Below, piece after piece: positions 21,060 to 30,896 of a stretch of 58,543 nucleotides of DNA; position 1 is the first letter of the stretch; each line of letters opens with the position of its first letter. The position numbers were made by a program, and so were the translations under genes. A model generated the notes under the pieces. That model ran no database searches and was not told the origin of the DNA. It worked only from the letters and a program-made list of their open reading frames with translations. Origin of the DNA: a virus; the IMG/VR virus record IMGVR_UViG_3300032241_002115, positions 1-58,543 of that record; one strand, 5' to 3'.

Positions 21060-21503
21060 ATGGCCTCGATGTTTGATTACGACGACTCGGTCAACCTGGC
21101 TTATATTGCCAAGCAGGCAGGTAAGAGCCTCGTTGCTGCCAAGCATGAACTGCTTGAGCGTACCGGTGACTTCCTGTTCCTTGCCCACAGTGATCGTGAG
21201 TTCGCTCTACGCTGCCAGATGGTTGAGCAGGACATCGAAGGCGTTGCTTTCCGTCGCCTGGCCAGTATGAGCGACAGCAAGGCCAAGCTGGTTCATGCTG
21301 CATACGATGAGTGGAAGCTTCGTCATACCAGTTGTGAGATGTGCAAGTTAGGCGTAGCTGAGCGTGAAGGTGACACAGCCGCTGAAGCATACAGTGGTGG
21401 CGGTGATGAACCAGAGGGTGCACCCGACAAGCCAAAGTCCAAGCAGCATCACAATGAATGTACTACTGGTAAGTGCCACAGCGACTGCACCGTTGGCAAG
21501 TAA
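21060..21503 (+). CDS. Hypothetical protein, 147 aa
   Basis: It begins MASMFDYDDSVNLAYIAKQA after GGAGATTATC. The helical N-terminal two thirds include RRLASMSDSKAKL, an R-L-A-S motif. A C-x2-C (CEMC) sits near residue 96, then a Gly/Glu/Pro/Lys linker, and the tail has HHNECTTGKCHSDC, a His/Cys metal-binding cluster. The GC and codon choice look like those of highly expressed structural genes. It is the first gene after the tRNA cluster. The function is unknown. Confidence 0.7.
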   Translation: MASMFDYDDSVNLAYIAKQAGKSLVAAKHELLERTGDFLFLAHSDREFALRCQMVEQDIEGVAFRRLASMSDSKAKLVHAAYDEWKLRHTSCEMCKLGVAEREGDTAAEAYSGGGDEPEGAPDKPKSKQHHNECTTGKCHSDCTVGK

Positions 21504-21517
21504 CCATTAATGATAAG

Positions 21518-23050
21518 ATGGCAACTACATTCAATAGTAAAGCAGCCAGACGATACCACAAGTATGAACCAGATAATCCAGCTGACACTCTAGAGTCTTT
21601 ATACAACCTCGCAGAGAGAATGAGAAGAGGGCCAGCTTCAGGCTTTATCAGCGGTCCATCATCGGGTATTGCTAGCCCATTACCAAGATTACCTTTAGCA
21701 CATTTTTCTGATGGCAGACGGGTACGTATCTATCTATCTAATCTTGCAGCTGGTAAAGTAACTGGTATACCGCAAAATCCTCATATAATGAAAGGTATCG
21801 CTGACCTGCTCGATGCTAGTGGCCCACAGGTTCATCAGGTGCTGCGAGCAGAAAAAAAAGCTGAAGAAGAAGCACAAGGCAAAAGAACAATAACAGGTTC
21901 AAAGTTTTTGTTTAATGCTGCTCGTGGTGTTTACGATCCTTATAAAGAACAGCCTTTTAACCAGAGCCCGCATCTAGAGAACCTTGCTCAGGGCCCAACT
22001 ATAGGTGATATATTTGCCGTTTTGGATGAAGAAGATCCTTACTTCGAGCAGGATTTATTCGATGCTGTTAAATCTGGAGACCCCAATGCGCTAAAGCAGT
22101 TTGGTATAAATGAACCTGGCAGTATTGTTCCACTACAAGGCTTATATGAAAAACCAAGCGGTTCAGCGGATGATGAAGATTTTATAGTACGACCTGGATC
22201 ATTCGTTCCAGCAGAAGGTAGTAGAGTGCCTTGCACGAATGAAGACTGTTCACATAATTTCATAAATCTTCTAGAGAACAGCAATCTGCCAAAAGATAAA
22301 TTTCAAATGGATCAACCATTTTGTGATTCATCCCAGACCGTATGTTCTGGGTGTGGTGGCCTACCAATGCTGAAGAGAGACAAGTGTTCTACCTGTGGTC
22401 GCAATGGAATCCTAGAACCAAGTGAAGTTAAACCAGATACTCCTCTGTACGACCCCAGAGCATCAGCTACTAATGCCATCAGCAACTACCTATCCACACC
22501 AGGTGGAGAAACCTATACTGTTGGAGAAGTTGACCCACTACACCCAGAGAATTTTGCTCCAACTCAAGGTAATACTGATATAACATTGCTATGGGATGCA
22601 ATGTCTATACAATCCAAAAAAGAACAAGCAGAAAAAGCAAGACAACAAAGAATTGACTCTGGTTTATTTGACGATCAATATAGTCAACCTGACGAAGAAG
22701 AAGAAGAAGAGACTTCTGTGGTGACAACTTCACCAGAAGACCAGATAGAAGCACCAGCTAAGCCTCCTATCAGGAGGCGTAAAACTAAACTTCATTCAAT
22801 TACTTGCTCATATGGGTGCCAGAACGGTACACTAGCTGGTGCAAGCACAGAGAAAGCTCGTCAAAGAGTACGAGCCATTAAAAACAGTCAAGAATACCAC
22901 AGAGACATGGCAGAAGCGGTTGATGTAGTAAAAAACAGTCGTAGAGTCCATGCTGATTTTCTAGCGTCAAATATAGCTGACGCAATTGCTGGAGTAAACA
23001 ATTTGTATTTTGCATGCCCAGAAGCTAACGATCCAAGTGAATCGGAATAG
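21518..23050 (+). CDS. Tagged hypothetical protein with zinc ribbon, 510 aa
   Basis: The start MATTFNSKAARRYHKYEP is chosen because it opens with the FNSK tag; the longer frame overlaps the previous gene. GSKFLFNAARGVYD near residue 140 echoes the same theme. A zinc ribbon lies near residue 280 (CSGCGGLPMLKRDKCSTC), preceded by a repeated VPLQGLYEKPSG/VRPGSFVPAEG pattern. After an acidic linker, the C-terminal region has a basic segment (PIRRRKTKLHSITCSYGC). No family is recognised. It is probably an inner-head or cargo protein. Confidence 0.7.
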   Translation: MATTFNSKAARRYHKYEPDNPADTLESLYNLAERMRRGPASGFISGPSSGIASPLPRLPLAHFSDGRRVRIYLSNLAAGKVTGIPQNPHIMKGIADLLDASGPQVHQVLRAEKKAEEEAQGKRTITGSKFLFNAARGVYDPYKEQPFNQSPHLENLAQGPTIGDIFAVLDEEDPYFEQDLFDAVKSGDPNALKQFGINEPGSIVPLQGLYEKPSGSADDEDFIVRPGSFVPAEGSRVPCTNEDCSHNFINLLENSNLPKDKFQMDQPFCDSSQTVCSGCGGLPMLKRDKCSTCGRNGILEPSEVKPDTPLYDPRASATNAISNYLSTPGGETYTVGEVDPLHPENFAPTQGNTDITLLWDAMSIQSKKEQAEKARQQRIDSGLFDDQYSQPDEEEEEETSVVTTSPEDQIEAPAKPPIRRRKTKLHSITCSYGCQNGTLAGASTEKARQRVRAIKNSQEYHRDMAEAVDVVKNSRRVHADFLASNIADAIAGVNNLYFACPEANDPSESE

Positions 23051-23056
23051 AGAAAA

Positions 23057-23719
23057 ATGCAGATAGGAATACGTGACGATCACTGTTCATGTGATGAGCA
23101 CGCCATGCTGGAATATTTACAAGGCCAGTACGAAGGAGACGAGCTCAGTGAAGCTCTTCGTGATGCGTTTGGGCCTCATGGTACTCCACAATGCGCCAGT
23201 AATGTTGGCCCTACTGGAGAAGTAGTTGATGAGATGGGCGCAGTCGTAGTGCCAGGCCTCACAACTGCTGTTCGTGGCATTGTTATCCCAAAGAAAAAAC
23301 CGGGTCGATCTCATGGACAACAATTGTCTGGAGGGTTATCTGATGAGGATGCCGTAGAAGCACCTGAGATTAAAAATGAAAAACGTTATTTTGTTGATAA
23401 TCTGTTTGATTCTTTGCCAGGCATGCACTGTGCAGGACATTTTCATAAAGCTATGAGACAGATGAACATGCTGCTTTTAACCATGCACTCATTACTCCCT
23501 CTCGACCCAGAGCGTAATCCCGTTGGTCGAGACTTGGTTAATAGGTTTCATGAGAAAAGAAGATCTAGTAATATCAATAAATCTAACCCTAAGCTGAATC
23601 CAGATTTCAAAATTATTAAACCATCTGATGATGATGATAGTGTTTCTACGCGCATGCCTATTAACATGATTGAGATAATTCCAGAGCATTATGCAGAATT
23701 GTTTAAGGATATTGTATGA
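23057..23719 (+). CDS. Hypothetical protein, 220 aa
   Basis: It begins MQIGIRDDHCSCDEHAMLEY, with an N-terminal C-x-C and His cluster, a Gly/Val-rich segment (GAVVVPGLTTAVRGIVIP), a basic linker and a helical C-terminal third. CAGHFHKAMRQMNMLLL near residue 125 may bind metal. The stop overlaps the next start. The function is unknown; it lies among the large tagged genes. Confidence 0.65.
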   Translation: MQIGIRDDHCSCDEHAMLEYLQGQYEGDELSEALRDAFGPHGTPQCASNVGPTGEVVDEMGAVVVPGLTTAVRGIVIPKKKPGRSHGQQLSGGLSDEDAVEAPEIKNEKRYFVDNLFDSLPGMHCAGHFHKAMRQMNMLLLTMHSLLPLDPERNPVGRDLVNRFHEKRRSSNINKSNPKLNPDFKIIKPSDDDDSVSTRMPINMIEIIPEHYAELFKDIV

Positions 23720-26304
23720 TTATTTTTAATAGCAAGCGTGCTATGAAAAAACTAGCGGCCAGAAGCAAGCCAAGAGTAACAGTCAGCCCAGCAAGGCTTG
23801 ATCAGTTCCGTGCTGCAACAGAGTCTGCTGGAGTAACACTATCCAACAGTGAGATCGCTACCAAGGAAAGAAAAAAGCGCAAAAAGCGATCAGGTGCTTA
23901 TGGAATATACATGCCAGATGATACACAAGGCCCAGCTGGTGGAATAATTGAGGCTATTAGTGGTGACCTGGATGATGTAGACCAATTAGGTAACAGCAAG
24001 GTGCCAACACTCAGAGACCACCTCAATAAATTAGTAGACTCTGGTGAGTACAGCATGATGCCATATCCATACCTGGCACTAACTGGTATACCTCGTTTGC
24101 AGAGATGGATGAGTGCTGCCAAAGAGCGCACAATGGATGTTTACGTACATAAAAGCCACAGTACATCAGCAGGCATAAGCAGTGTAAGCCCTACTGAAAC
24201 CTATATGGATTCCGTTAATCTGCTCAATCAACTTAGTGCAGCTTCAAAAGCTGGAACAACAGTTCCAGCCAAATTAAAAGATATTGATGATCCGTTCATG
24301 CGCATGCTTAGTGATGAGAATGGATTGCGTGCATCCATGCCAGCTCTTTTGAGCGACGGTAAGCGTAAGATGTCTGATATGAACGTTCTAGCAGAGCACT
24401 GTGTTTGTGGGACGCATAAAAAGAATCATGGCACTGGAGCATGCAAAACCTTCCTGCCAATGGTCGTTCCAGATGGTGAAGGTGGCTTCATGGATGGCAA
24501 TGAGTTCCGTTCACAGAACTCTCCATTTCGTGTTGACCTCTCCGCAGATGGTAAATCTGCTACTCGCGCCAGATATGGCAATATCCCAGGGCAAGCCAGC
24601 AAGTCATACGATAAAAAGAATAACATGCTTGTTACTCTGCTAACAGATAGTGCGACATGGTTCCGACGTATATCCAACAGACAACTTGGTCGTTTGGGCA
24701 CTGGACTGATGCCAAAAGACAGTGATACCATGACCAAGAAAAAGGATCCTAGTCTCAAGCCATGTACAAGCTGTCATTCCACCACTCAAATTTATGAGGG
24801 TGGAGAAGGACTAATGTATAATCCTTCAATGCTTGAAGGCATGCATCGTTGGGTGCCAAGTATTGATCCAGTCACTGGCAAGAAAACGCTAAAGCGTGTT
24901 AGTGGTGATACTGCAAATGACTATGCAGTTAAGGGTACACCACCAAATGTTTGTCCTGATTGTGACTGGAGAAACTGGTCTGATGAAGAGCTAGAAGAAA
25001 TCGCTAGAACGGTTAATAAGGATACAACGCCATTAACAGCAGATCAGATGCGTGCGCAGATGAGGATGTTCCCTGGGCACGTCCCAACACCAGGCAAGCC
25101 TAGCGAAATAAAAACACATGGTAATATACGTCAAGAAGTCGCTAACCGCAATGGAGCCCCAGTAGTACAACTCAATGTTCCATACGAGGGCTCGGGAATA
25201 GCACGTGGCATGCCACAACGGTCATGCACTGAATGCGCTGGCGATTTTCACTATCAAAAAGATGGCAAACCTTGTGACTGCACAATCGCTGATGCCAGCA
25301 GTATGAGCCTGCTAGAGCCAGTTGCCCTGCCAGGCATGCCAGAAGCTATTACTCCTGAGGGTGATATTCTAATACCACCACAAATATTGATCACTCTTAT
25401 GAATAATGATCGAAAGAGCAAGAACGAAAATCTGTTCGGTGGCAAGAATGTAATAGAGAATCAGGTAAAAGTTATTGAACACGAGCTTGGTGCTGAAGAG
25501 GTTATACTACCTAACTCTGAAGTAAACTCACCAAAAGCACCATTCGTTGGCAAGCCTTCTACTTATTTCAGCAAGAAATATGGTCGTGTATCAAGGCTTA
25601 GAGGAAAATTTGGTACATTTTCTTCGTGGGTTAAAAGTGATGGAAAACCAGCTCTACCTGACGATTATCAACAGAATGTTAGAGTGGCACTTACTGGTAC
25701 TCCTGTATTGAGTAGTGATAGCAAATCAGCTCTAAGAGAAGTGAGAAAAAATATACTCGCTAGCCCTAATGCAGGAGAACTAGCGCCAACTGCACTACTC
25801 AGAGCAGCTATACAACACATCAATGAAAATCTTGATACCATGGCTCCGCAGTCTGGTGAAACACCACCTATTCCTGATGGAGCAATTGCTATACCTCAAA
25901 ACATGCTATTCGTTAACCCTAAGCATATAACATCTGGTGTTATTAGCGTCGATGATCCAAAATGGAAGGATATCCATAAAAACATCATGCCACATGTTGC
26001 TACAATCACAACAAAACTAGCTGGTCTACAAAAGAGAGGCATACTCGACCAAGAAATATCAGCTGATATTGATAATATTATCAAGCTAGCATCTAATGCA
26101 GCAAAAGTACATGAAGAAACCGGAGCAGTACATATTACTGAACCAGGTGGCCCAGGTATTTCTCAGCAGATTTATTCTTCTATAGCTGCTATGGCTGATT
26201 CGCACAAAAAGCGTGGAGGTGGCATGTATGATCTACAGACCATAATGCCAGAAATAAAAGAGATGATCTGGCCGTACGTTGAAAAACCAGAAGAGATCAA
26301 GTAA
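23716..26304 (+). CDS. Large tagged multi-zinc protein, 862 aa
   Basis: It begins MIIFNSKRAMKKLAARSKP (FNSK tag) then a basic region (KERKKRKKRSGAYG). Four Cys clusters are visible: EHCVCGTHKKNHGTGAC (about 235), CTSCHST (about 350), CPDCDW (about 415) and CTECAGDFHYQKDGKPCDC (about 500). The last is similar to the DnaJ-type motif in the next protein. The rest is mixed alpha/beta with many Pro. No family is recognised. The size and multiple zinc sites suggest a structural or scaffolding protein rather than an enzyme. Confidence 0.72.
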   Translation: MIIFNSKRAMKKLAARSKPRVTVSPARLDQFRAATESAGVTLSNSEIATKERKKRKKRSGAYGIYMPDDTQGPAGGIIEAISGDLDDVDQLGNSKVPTLRDHLNKLVDSGEYSMMPYPYLALTGIPRLQRWMSAAKERTMDVYVHKSHSTSAGISSVSPTETYMDSVNLLNQLSAASKAGTTVPAKLKDIDDPFMRMLSDENGLRASMPALLSDGKRKMSDMNVLAEHCVCGTHKKNHGTGACKTFLPMVVPDGEGGFMDGNEFRSQNSPFRVDLSADGKSATRARYGNIPGQASKSYDKKNNMLVTLLTDSATWFRRISNRQLGRLGTGLMPKDSDTMTKKKDPSLKPCTSCHSTTQIYEGGEGLMYNPSMLEGMHRWVPSIDPVTGKKTLKRVSGDTANDYAVKGTPPNVCPDCDWRNWSDEELEEIARTVNKDTTPLTADQMRAQMRMFPGHVPTPGKPSEIKTHGNIRQEVANRNGAPVVQLNVPYEGSGIARGMPQRSCTECAGDFHYQKDGKPCDCTIADASSMSLLEPVALPGMPEAITPEGDILIPPQILITLMNNDRKSKNENLFGGKNVIENQVKVIEHELGAEEVILPNSEVNSPKAPFVGKPSTYFSKKYGRVSRLRGKFGTFSSWVKSDGKPALPDDYQQNVRVALTGTPVLSSDSKSALREVRKNILASPNAGELAPTALLRAAIQHINENLDTMAPQSGETPPIPDGAIAIPQNMLFVNPKHITSGVISVDDPKWKDIHKNIMPHVATITTKLAGLQKRGILDQEISADIDNIIKLASNAAKVHEETGAVHITEPGGPGISQQIYSSIAAMADSHKKRGGGMYDLQTIMPEIKEMIWPYVEKPEEIK

Positions 26305-26331
26305 CATGCCCGGATTGGTATAGTAGATAGT

Positions 26332-28314
26332 ATGCCTAGAAAAACTTTTAACTCAAAGTATGCATCGGATGAGATACCCGGTGCTGGTGGTGATTACGGC
26401 ATCGGTGACCCTTATAGTATAGATGACTTATCTGATGAGATCAATGTACCAGGTCTGCCAACAATAAAAACAGATGGCAGTGATATTGATTTTTCTGATT
26501 TCAAAGGCCAAATAGTTGAGACCAACGATGAAGAGCTAATTAAAAAAAGAAACCGATACGTCAAAGACCCTGTTACTGGAGAGCCTGATCTAACTCGTCC
26601 TACAGGCAATGTCTTTTACAGATTAAAGTCAGATCTGCCTGCGATTAAAAAAAGGCCTGCAGAAAATATAGAAGGCATGCGGGCTGAATCTGCTCCTAGT
26701 ACTAGCATGTTGCTTAAGCAGATAACAGCAGCTATCGGAATGGTGCCAGCCCTAACGGAAAATTCTCACGAAGAATGTGGTGGTACAGGGCTGGTATACC
26801 CTGATGGCAGTGCAATACCTTGTTCCAATTGCCAAGCACGTGGTCATAATATAATAGACCCTACACTACTTGGTGGGCATGCAGAACTACAAGAGGCAAT
26901 AGGCAACCATAATGTAGACCTACAGAATCACAGATATTATTGTGATGCAAAAACATGCTTTAATGGCTGCCCAATAGAAAAATATGTTAGGCCTATCAGA
27001 GAAGCGCGCTCAAAAGCTAATAACACCATACACAGCTGGGATGTTAAACCTCAGTTGACAGGCACTAGCAAGAGTGAGTTTTCTGATTATCTAAAGAGAA
27101 AACTACCACATATTATCCTAGAGGACCTATGGTTGCCAACTCACCCCGGGCTAACAGCTCTTTCTGCTAGAAATAATCTTGAAGGAGCTGCCACTACAAA
27201 CGTTCGGCCTGGTGACATAGTAAACGTTCATGGTTATGATTATGATCCTGGTGCAATGATGCTGGTTACAGGCGTCAACTCAAGAGATGGATCTTTGAGA
27301 GGTTTCCAATCAACAATAGGTTATGAACAGAGCATGGCAGAAAGAGAGATGCGTAGGAGCCGTTCAAAGGCTAGCAATGGCCTGACATATGATCTTATTA
27401 ATGAAAGAGGATCAGACGGTCTTAGTTCTAAGATCGGTGATAGCACAGATATGTCTGAGCGTGATAGCATAGCAGACCTTAATGGCAGAAGGTTGATGCT
27501 CGCTGGCAAGCATATAACGGTTGCTCACCGACTGCCCACAGATCTTAAATTGGTTAGTGGCATTGATTCCAGTAGAGTATCCAAAACCAACGAGATGATA
27601 GCATCGCTACTGCAGCAACGTGGTAGTGTGCTCGGAAGGTACCTATTCGGTGACGTTACTGACAACCGTGGCCAAAGATTGCGAACAAGAACACTGCGTC
27701 CATTCGCTGATAGCACATATGCTAGCCCCATTACAGCTCTAAAAATGCACAGAGGAGCTAACCCATTCTCTGCACAGATGCTGTATGAATCTCTTGGAGC
27801 TATGCAGGACCATTCTGCAAGAAATGAGCTATACAGCTTCTTGGAAGAAGCAAACCGGGTTAACATGGTCAGCTCTGGCATTAATCGTGAACGCTTTGAT
27901 CCGTCAAACCCTCTCAACCTGTTGCCACCTAACATGCAGAGAGAAAGAATCTTTGTCCGTACAGAAGGCACTCCAAATGTTCCTGATATAGAGCAAGTAG
28001 CTAGAATACCAGATGATATCAGAACACAAGCACAGAAATTTAATATAGAAAAAACAATTGAATCTGGCCGTGATGTTACCGTTGAGCCACCAGAGAAAGA
28101 TGATATTGTTAAAAAGCTAACTGGCAATGGTGGTAAAGGGTTGCGCATGATGCTTGAGTCCAGAATCGGTAGAGAGCTGAACCTTGAATTACCCAATGAT
28201 AGTGAGCTTTTTGACAAAGCAATGATAGAATTCACTAATAAAAGAGATATCCGAGCAGCACATGCCGTGTTTGATCCTAGTATAGGCTCATTCGATCCTG
28301 AGGACTTAGAATAA
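26332..28314 (+). CDS. Large tagged zinc protein, 660 aa
   Basis: It begins MPRKTFNSKYASDEIPGAGG, combining the FNSK and KYAS versions of the tag. Residues about 145-165 (CGGTGLVYPDGSAIPCSNC) form a DnaJ-like zinc motif, and a second cluster YYCDAKTCFNGC follows near 205. The C-terminal half is helical and Arg-rich with no recognised domain. It is adjacent to and similar in style to the 862-aa protein. It could be an inner-virion component; the function is unknown. Confidence 0.72.
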   Translation: MPRKTFNSKYASDEIPGAGGDYGIGDPYSIDDLSDEINVPGLPTIKTDGSDIDFSDFKGQIVETNDEELIKKRNRYVKDPVTGEPDLTRPTGNVFYRLKSDLPAIKKRPAENIEGMRAESAPSTSMLLKQITAAIGMVPALTENSHEECGGTGLVYPDGSAIPCSNCQARGHNIIDPTLLGGHAELQEAIGNHNVDLQNHRYYCDAKTCFNGCPIEKYVRPIREARSKANNTIHSWDVKPQLTGTSKSEFSDYLKRKLPHIILEDLWLPTHPGLTALSARNNLEGAATTNVRPGDIVNVHGYDYDPGAMMLVTGVNSRDGSLRGFQSTIGYEQSMAEREMRRSRSKASNGLTYDLINERGSDGLSSKIGDSTDMSERDSIADLNGRRLMLAGKHITVAHRLPTDLKLVSGIDSSRVSKTNEMIASLLQQRGSVLGRYLFGDVTDNRGQRLRTRTLRPFADSTYASPITALKMHRGANPFSAQMLYESLGAMQDHSARNELYSFLEEANRVNMVSSGINRERFDPSNPLNLLPPNMQRERIFVRTEGTPNVPDIEQVARIPDDIRTQAQKFNIEKTIESGRDVTVEPPEKDDIVKKLTGNGGKGLRMMLESRIGRELNLELPNDSELFDKAMIEFTNKRDIRAAHAVFDPSIGSFDPEDLE

Positions 28315-28722
28315 ATGGACTCTCACTACACAGAAAGCCATGAGGCAGACCTGGACGAACCCATTTGCATGATGTGTGAGGGTGTCACAGGAGAGACTGA
28401 CATGCCCAGCATGCAAACAGTTAATCGTGGCAAGTTAATACCTGTGAGGCGCAGACCAGATAACGGACGGCCACAGTTTGTGCATGAAAAATGTCTACAG
28501 TTTGAACCAAGGGCTGCTAGCCAGGAAAATATCTGGGCATTCGCCAGCAAGTTTAAATACTACACTGCTGCATCCGGAACAGATGGTATGACACCCACTG
28601 TTCAAGAAACTTTCCCCAGTGTTGATATGCCACGAGAGGAACCAGCCACCACAACTGATGTAGAACAAAATCACTCTACTGATGGCGCTCCTCTACCACC
28701 CAAGCCTTTCTCAAGCAACTGA
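28315..28722 (+). CDS. Hypothetical zinc-binding protein, 135 aa
   Basis: It abuts the previous stop with no gap. A C-x2-C (ICMMCEG) near residue 18 and HEKC near 58 could form one zinc site. IWAFASKFKYYTAASGTDG around residue 85 carries two motifs like the proposed processing signal (A-S and T-A-A-S). The C-terminus is an acidic, Pro-rich linker. The function is unknown. Confidence 0.65.
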   Translation: MDSHYTESHEADLDEPICMMCEGVTGETDMPSMQTVNRGKLIPVRRRPDNGRPQFVHEKCLQFEPRAASQENIWAFASKFKYYTAASGTDGMTPTVQETFPSVDMPREEPATTTDVEQNHSTDGAPLPPKPFSSN

Positions 28723-28750
28723 CAATGTAATAACAGACTGTATATACAGT
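28719..28750 (+). promoter_or_regulatory. Probable promoter overlapping a 14-bp palindrome
   Basis: CTGACA (28719-28724), 16 bases and TATATA (28741-28746) resemble a sigma-70 promoter. The -10 box lies inside the perfect palindrome ACTGTATATACAGT (28737-28750), so a dimeric repressor or activator could act directly on it. The gene at 28780 follows. Confidence 0.45.
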
Positions 28751-28779
28751 AGTGTATGTACCTGATAGCAGGAGTAATT

Positions 28780-29358
28780 ATGGAACCTCGTTTGAACATT
28801 AAAATATCTCAGATCTTCGAAGCCGCAGAAGGTGACGAAGAGATGTATGCAGACCCCAACTTTATCCAGCCTGGTGAACAGTGGGTTGGAGACATGACAA
28901 GCTATACCAATGATGCTCCTAGAAACATCCAGGACGTTCTTGAAGAGCGTGCAGGCATCGGTGAGCACCTGGACCGAAACCCTCAGAACATGGGATTCAG
29001 TGGCACACCAAACCCCGCACAGGACCGTGCTCTCATGGTTCTGGAGCCAGAGGTTGCTGGAACTCCTGACCTCACTGAGATGAACATGCCAGTACAGCTG
29101 CAGCGTGCTGCCAACAAGATCAAGAAGCAGGCTGGTGGTTTCAATACTACTCAGGCTCACACTGATTTCACCATGGGTGTTGTAGCTCACATCAACACTG
29201 GCACTCTTGTTAACTCCAGAGTGGTTGTAGAGACTCCCAGCACAAAGGTTGCTGGCACCGTTCTAGCAGTTGGTGATAATGAGTTCGCAGTCATCTGGGA
29301 TGACCGTACTGCTAGCGTTGAGCGTAAGGCCGACTACGAACTGGTATTTGCCGAGTAA
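28780..29358 (+). CDS. Hypothetical protein, 192 aa
   Basis: The start MEPRLNIKISQIFEAAEGDE is chosen for the GGAG upstream. The N-terminal part is acidic; the C-terminal part (residues about 125-192) looks like a small beta-barrel (GVVAHINTGTLVNSRVVVE, ending RKADYELVFAE), reminiscent of SH3-like folds. High-GC codon choice suggests strong expression. It is preceded by a promoter and palindrome. No family is recognised. Confidence 0.68.
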   Translation: MEPRLNIKISQIFEAAEGDEEMYADPNFIQPGEQWVGDMTSYTNDAPRNIQDVLEERAGIGEHLDRNPQNMGFSGTPNPAQDRALMVLEPEVAGTPDLTEMNMPVQLQRAANKIKKQAGGFNTTQAHTDFTMGVVAHINTGTLVNSRVVVETPSTKVAGTVLAVGDNEFAVIWDDRTASVERKADYELVFAE

Positions 29359-29362
29359 AGAT

Positions 29363-29947
29363 ATGTTTAAAACACGCAGAACCAAGATCCTTTCAGCACC
29401 TGCTGAAGAGATCCTTGAGGTTGTTGCTCAAGAAATAATACAAGAACCAGAATTACAAACTGTATATAACATTGAGCAGCTATCAATAATAAAGCAGGAT
29501 GAAGCATCTGCTTATGGAATATTAATTGATACAGCTGACAATGAGTATGAATATGTTTGGGATAAAAGGTTAAAACGCATTACCAGCCTGTCTGGCCATC
29601 ACATCAACAGCCTGGTCTGGGAACTGTGCGATATTGTACTCAAGAAATACTGGGTCCGCCCAGAGCCAAAACCAACAGAAGTACCAGTTGAATTAAAAAT
29701 AGCAGAGGCATTAAAGGTAGCACTAGCACCAGTAATGGGTTCTATAAAATCTCTAGAAAACAAGATTAATAGTAAACCAGCACCTGTAATACAGCAGACT
29801 GCTCCAAGGCCACAGAGTGTTCAATCAGTACCTTCAAGCGATGTACCAGCTGTGAGTGTTGCAGATGATGATATCAGTGCTAATGCGATGAGGTTCTTGC
29901 AGCAGTCAAGCACACCGGATCTTGGCATAGATTATATGAGCCTATAG
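29363..29947 (+). CDS. Hypothetical protein, 194 aa
   Basis: It begins MFKTRRTKILSAPAEEILEV, a basic start resembling the tag family. The middle is alpha/beta (NEYEYVWDKRLKRITSLSGH), followed by a helix likely to form a coiled coil (IAEALKVALAPVMGSIKSL), a Pro/Val-rich linker and a helical tail. No family is recognised. It lies a few bases after the 192-aa gene and nine before a beta-rich gene. Confidence 0.65.
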   Translation: MFKTRRTKILSAPAEEILEVVAQEIIQEPELQTVYNIEQLSIIKQDEASAYGILIDTADNEYEYVWDKRLKRITSLSGHHINSLVWELCDIVLKKYWVRPEPKPTEVPVELKIAEALKVALAPVMGSIKSLENKINSKPAPVIQQTAPRPQSVQSVPSSDVPAVSVADDDISANAMRFLQQSSTPDLGIDYMSL

Positions 29948-29955
29948 GAGATAAC

Positions 29956-30684
29956 ATGAATTTTGCAGAGGGCAAAGGGCCAAAGCAGGTTAAGAAGCCA
30001 TATGTACTTGGCAACTTTCAAACTATCTATGCCAATGATGGTGTCCCAGGTGGAGCAGTAGCTTTTTCTGGTAGTGCTTATTCCGTTGTGCAGGGCGCAA
30101 ACACAGTTAGTGGTCAGACCTGGACTGGTGGAATAGTAGCCAGCGTTGTTCCTGGGCTAAACCTGAACGTTAATGGTAATGGCTCAACAGACGTAGGATT
30201 CGTATGCAGCCCAGGATCGAATGAGAGCATCCAAGACATACAATCTCCATGGGTATCTATTTCTTCTGACGTTAACTTCTCTGGCAATTGTAATGTATGG
30301 ATACAGGGAACATCTAACCGCTACCTCAATGGTACTGTATATTCTGGCAGCAACTGGATAACCATTACTGGAACTACAATAAGTGGAGCTAATGCGACTG
30401 CAACAATCACTACTAGCGGTGCAGCTCCTATATACAACGCTTATAGGCTTATCGCCAGTGGCTCCACTGCCAGTGGAATCATCAACTGGGCAATTGCAGG
30501 CATGTTCACAGACTTCAGCGCTATGGGTGTTGGTAATAATGCTAGCGACGCTAATGGCAACATTGGTCAGATGTCGATTCAAGGTCCTAGATACCTTACA
30601 ATTTCTGGTGGTGCTATAACATCAACCACCAATGGTTCAGTGCCATACGCTGCAACCAAAAATGACGTTGACTACTACGGCTAA
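29956..30684 (+). CDS. Beta-rich Ser/Gly/Thr structural protein, 242 aa
   Basis: AGGAGATAAC precedes the start. After a basic first 15 residues (EGKGPKQVKKPYVLGNFQ) the protein is almost entirely Ser/Thr/Gly/Asn with alternating hydrophobics (SGNCNVWIQGTSNRY, TTISGANATATITTS), typical of phage decoration or fibre beta-structure. It lies directly upstream of the portal module, so a head decoration or whisker role is more likely than a tail fibre. Confidence 0.6.
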   Translation: MNFAEGKGPKQVKKPYVLGNFQTIYANDGVPGGAVAFSGSAYSVVQGANTVSGQTWTGGIVASVVPGLNLNVNGNGSTDVGFVCSPGSNESIQDIQSPWVSISSDVNFSGNCNVWIQGTSNRYLNGTVYSGSNWITITGTTISGANATATITTSGAAPIYNAYRLIASGSTASGIINWAIAGMFTDFSAMGVGNNASDANGNIGQMSIQGPRYLTISGGAITSTTNGSVPYAATKNDVDYYG

Positions 30685-30695
30685 AGGATAATATT

Positions 30696-30887
30696 ATGGA
30701 AAGATCACAAAATATTAGAACAGCTAGCATTCGTCGTGTAGGCGCTAACTTTGATTTTAATGGTAATCCCATTGACCAGAACGATGGTGGCGGAGTTATC
30801 CGCTTTAGTAACAGCCTGGAGTTCTATTCATGTGGTCACCAAAAAGTTGGTGGTGGGATCGACTCCTGTAGCTGCACAACCTTCTAA
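30696..30887 (+). CDS. Hypothetical protein, 63 aa
   Basis: It begins MERSQNIRTASIRRVGANFD with an R-T-A-S motif and ends with a small Cys cluster (CGHQKVGGGIDSCSCTTF). AAGGATAATATT precedes the start. It sits between the beta-rich gene and the portal gene, nine bases from the latter. The function is unknown. Confidence 0.62.
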   Translation: MERSQNIRTASIRRVGANFDFNGNPIDQNDGGGVIRFSNSLEFYSCGHQKVGGGIDSCSCTTF

Positions 30888-30896
30888 GGAAAATTA

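Noticed and set aside
20858-21076. A + strand frame across the structured RNA and tRNA-Ile
   Set aside because: It overlaps RNA genes along most of its length and starts without a ribosome site.
28737-28750. A LexA-type SOS box
   Set aside because: The CTG and CAG half-sites are separated by 6 bases, not the spacing of known LexA boxes, so it is only recorded as a palindrome.
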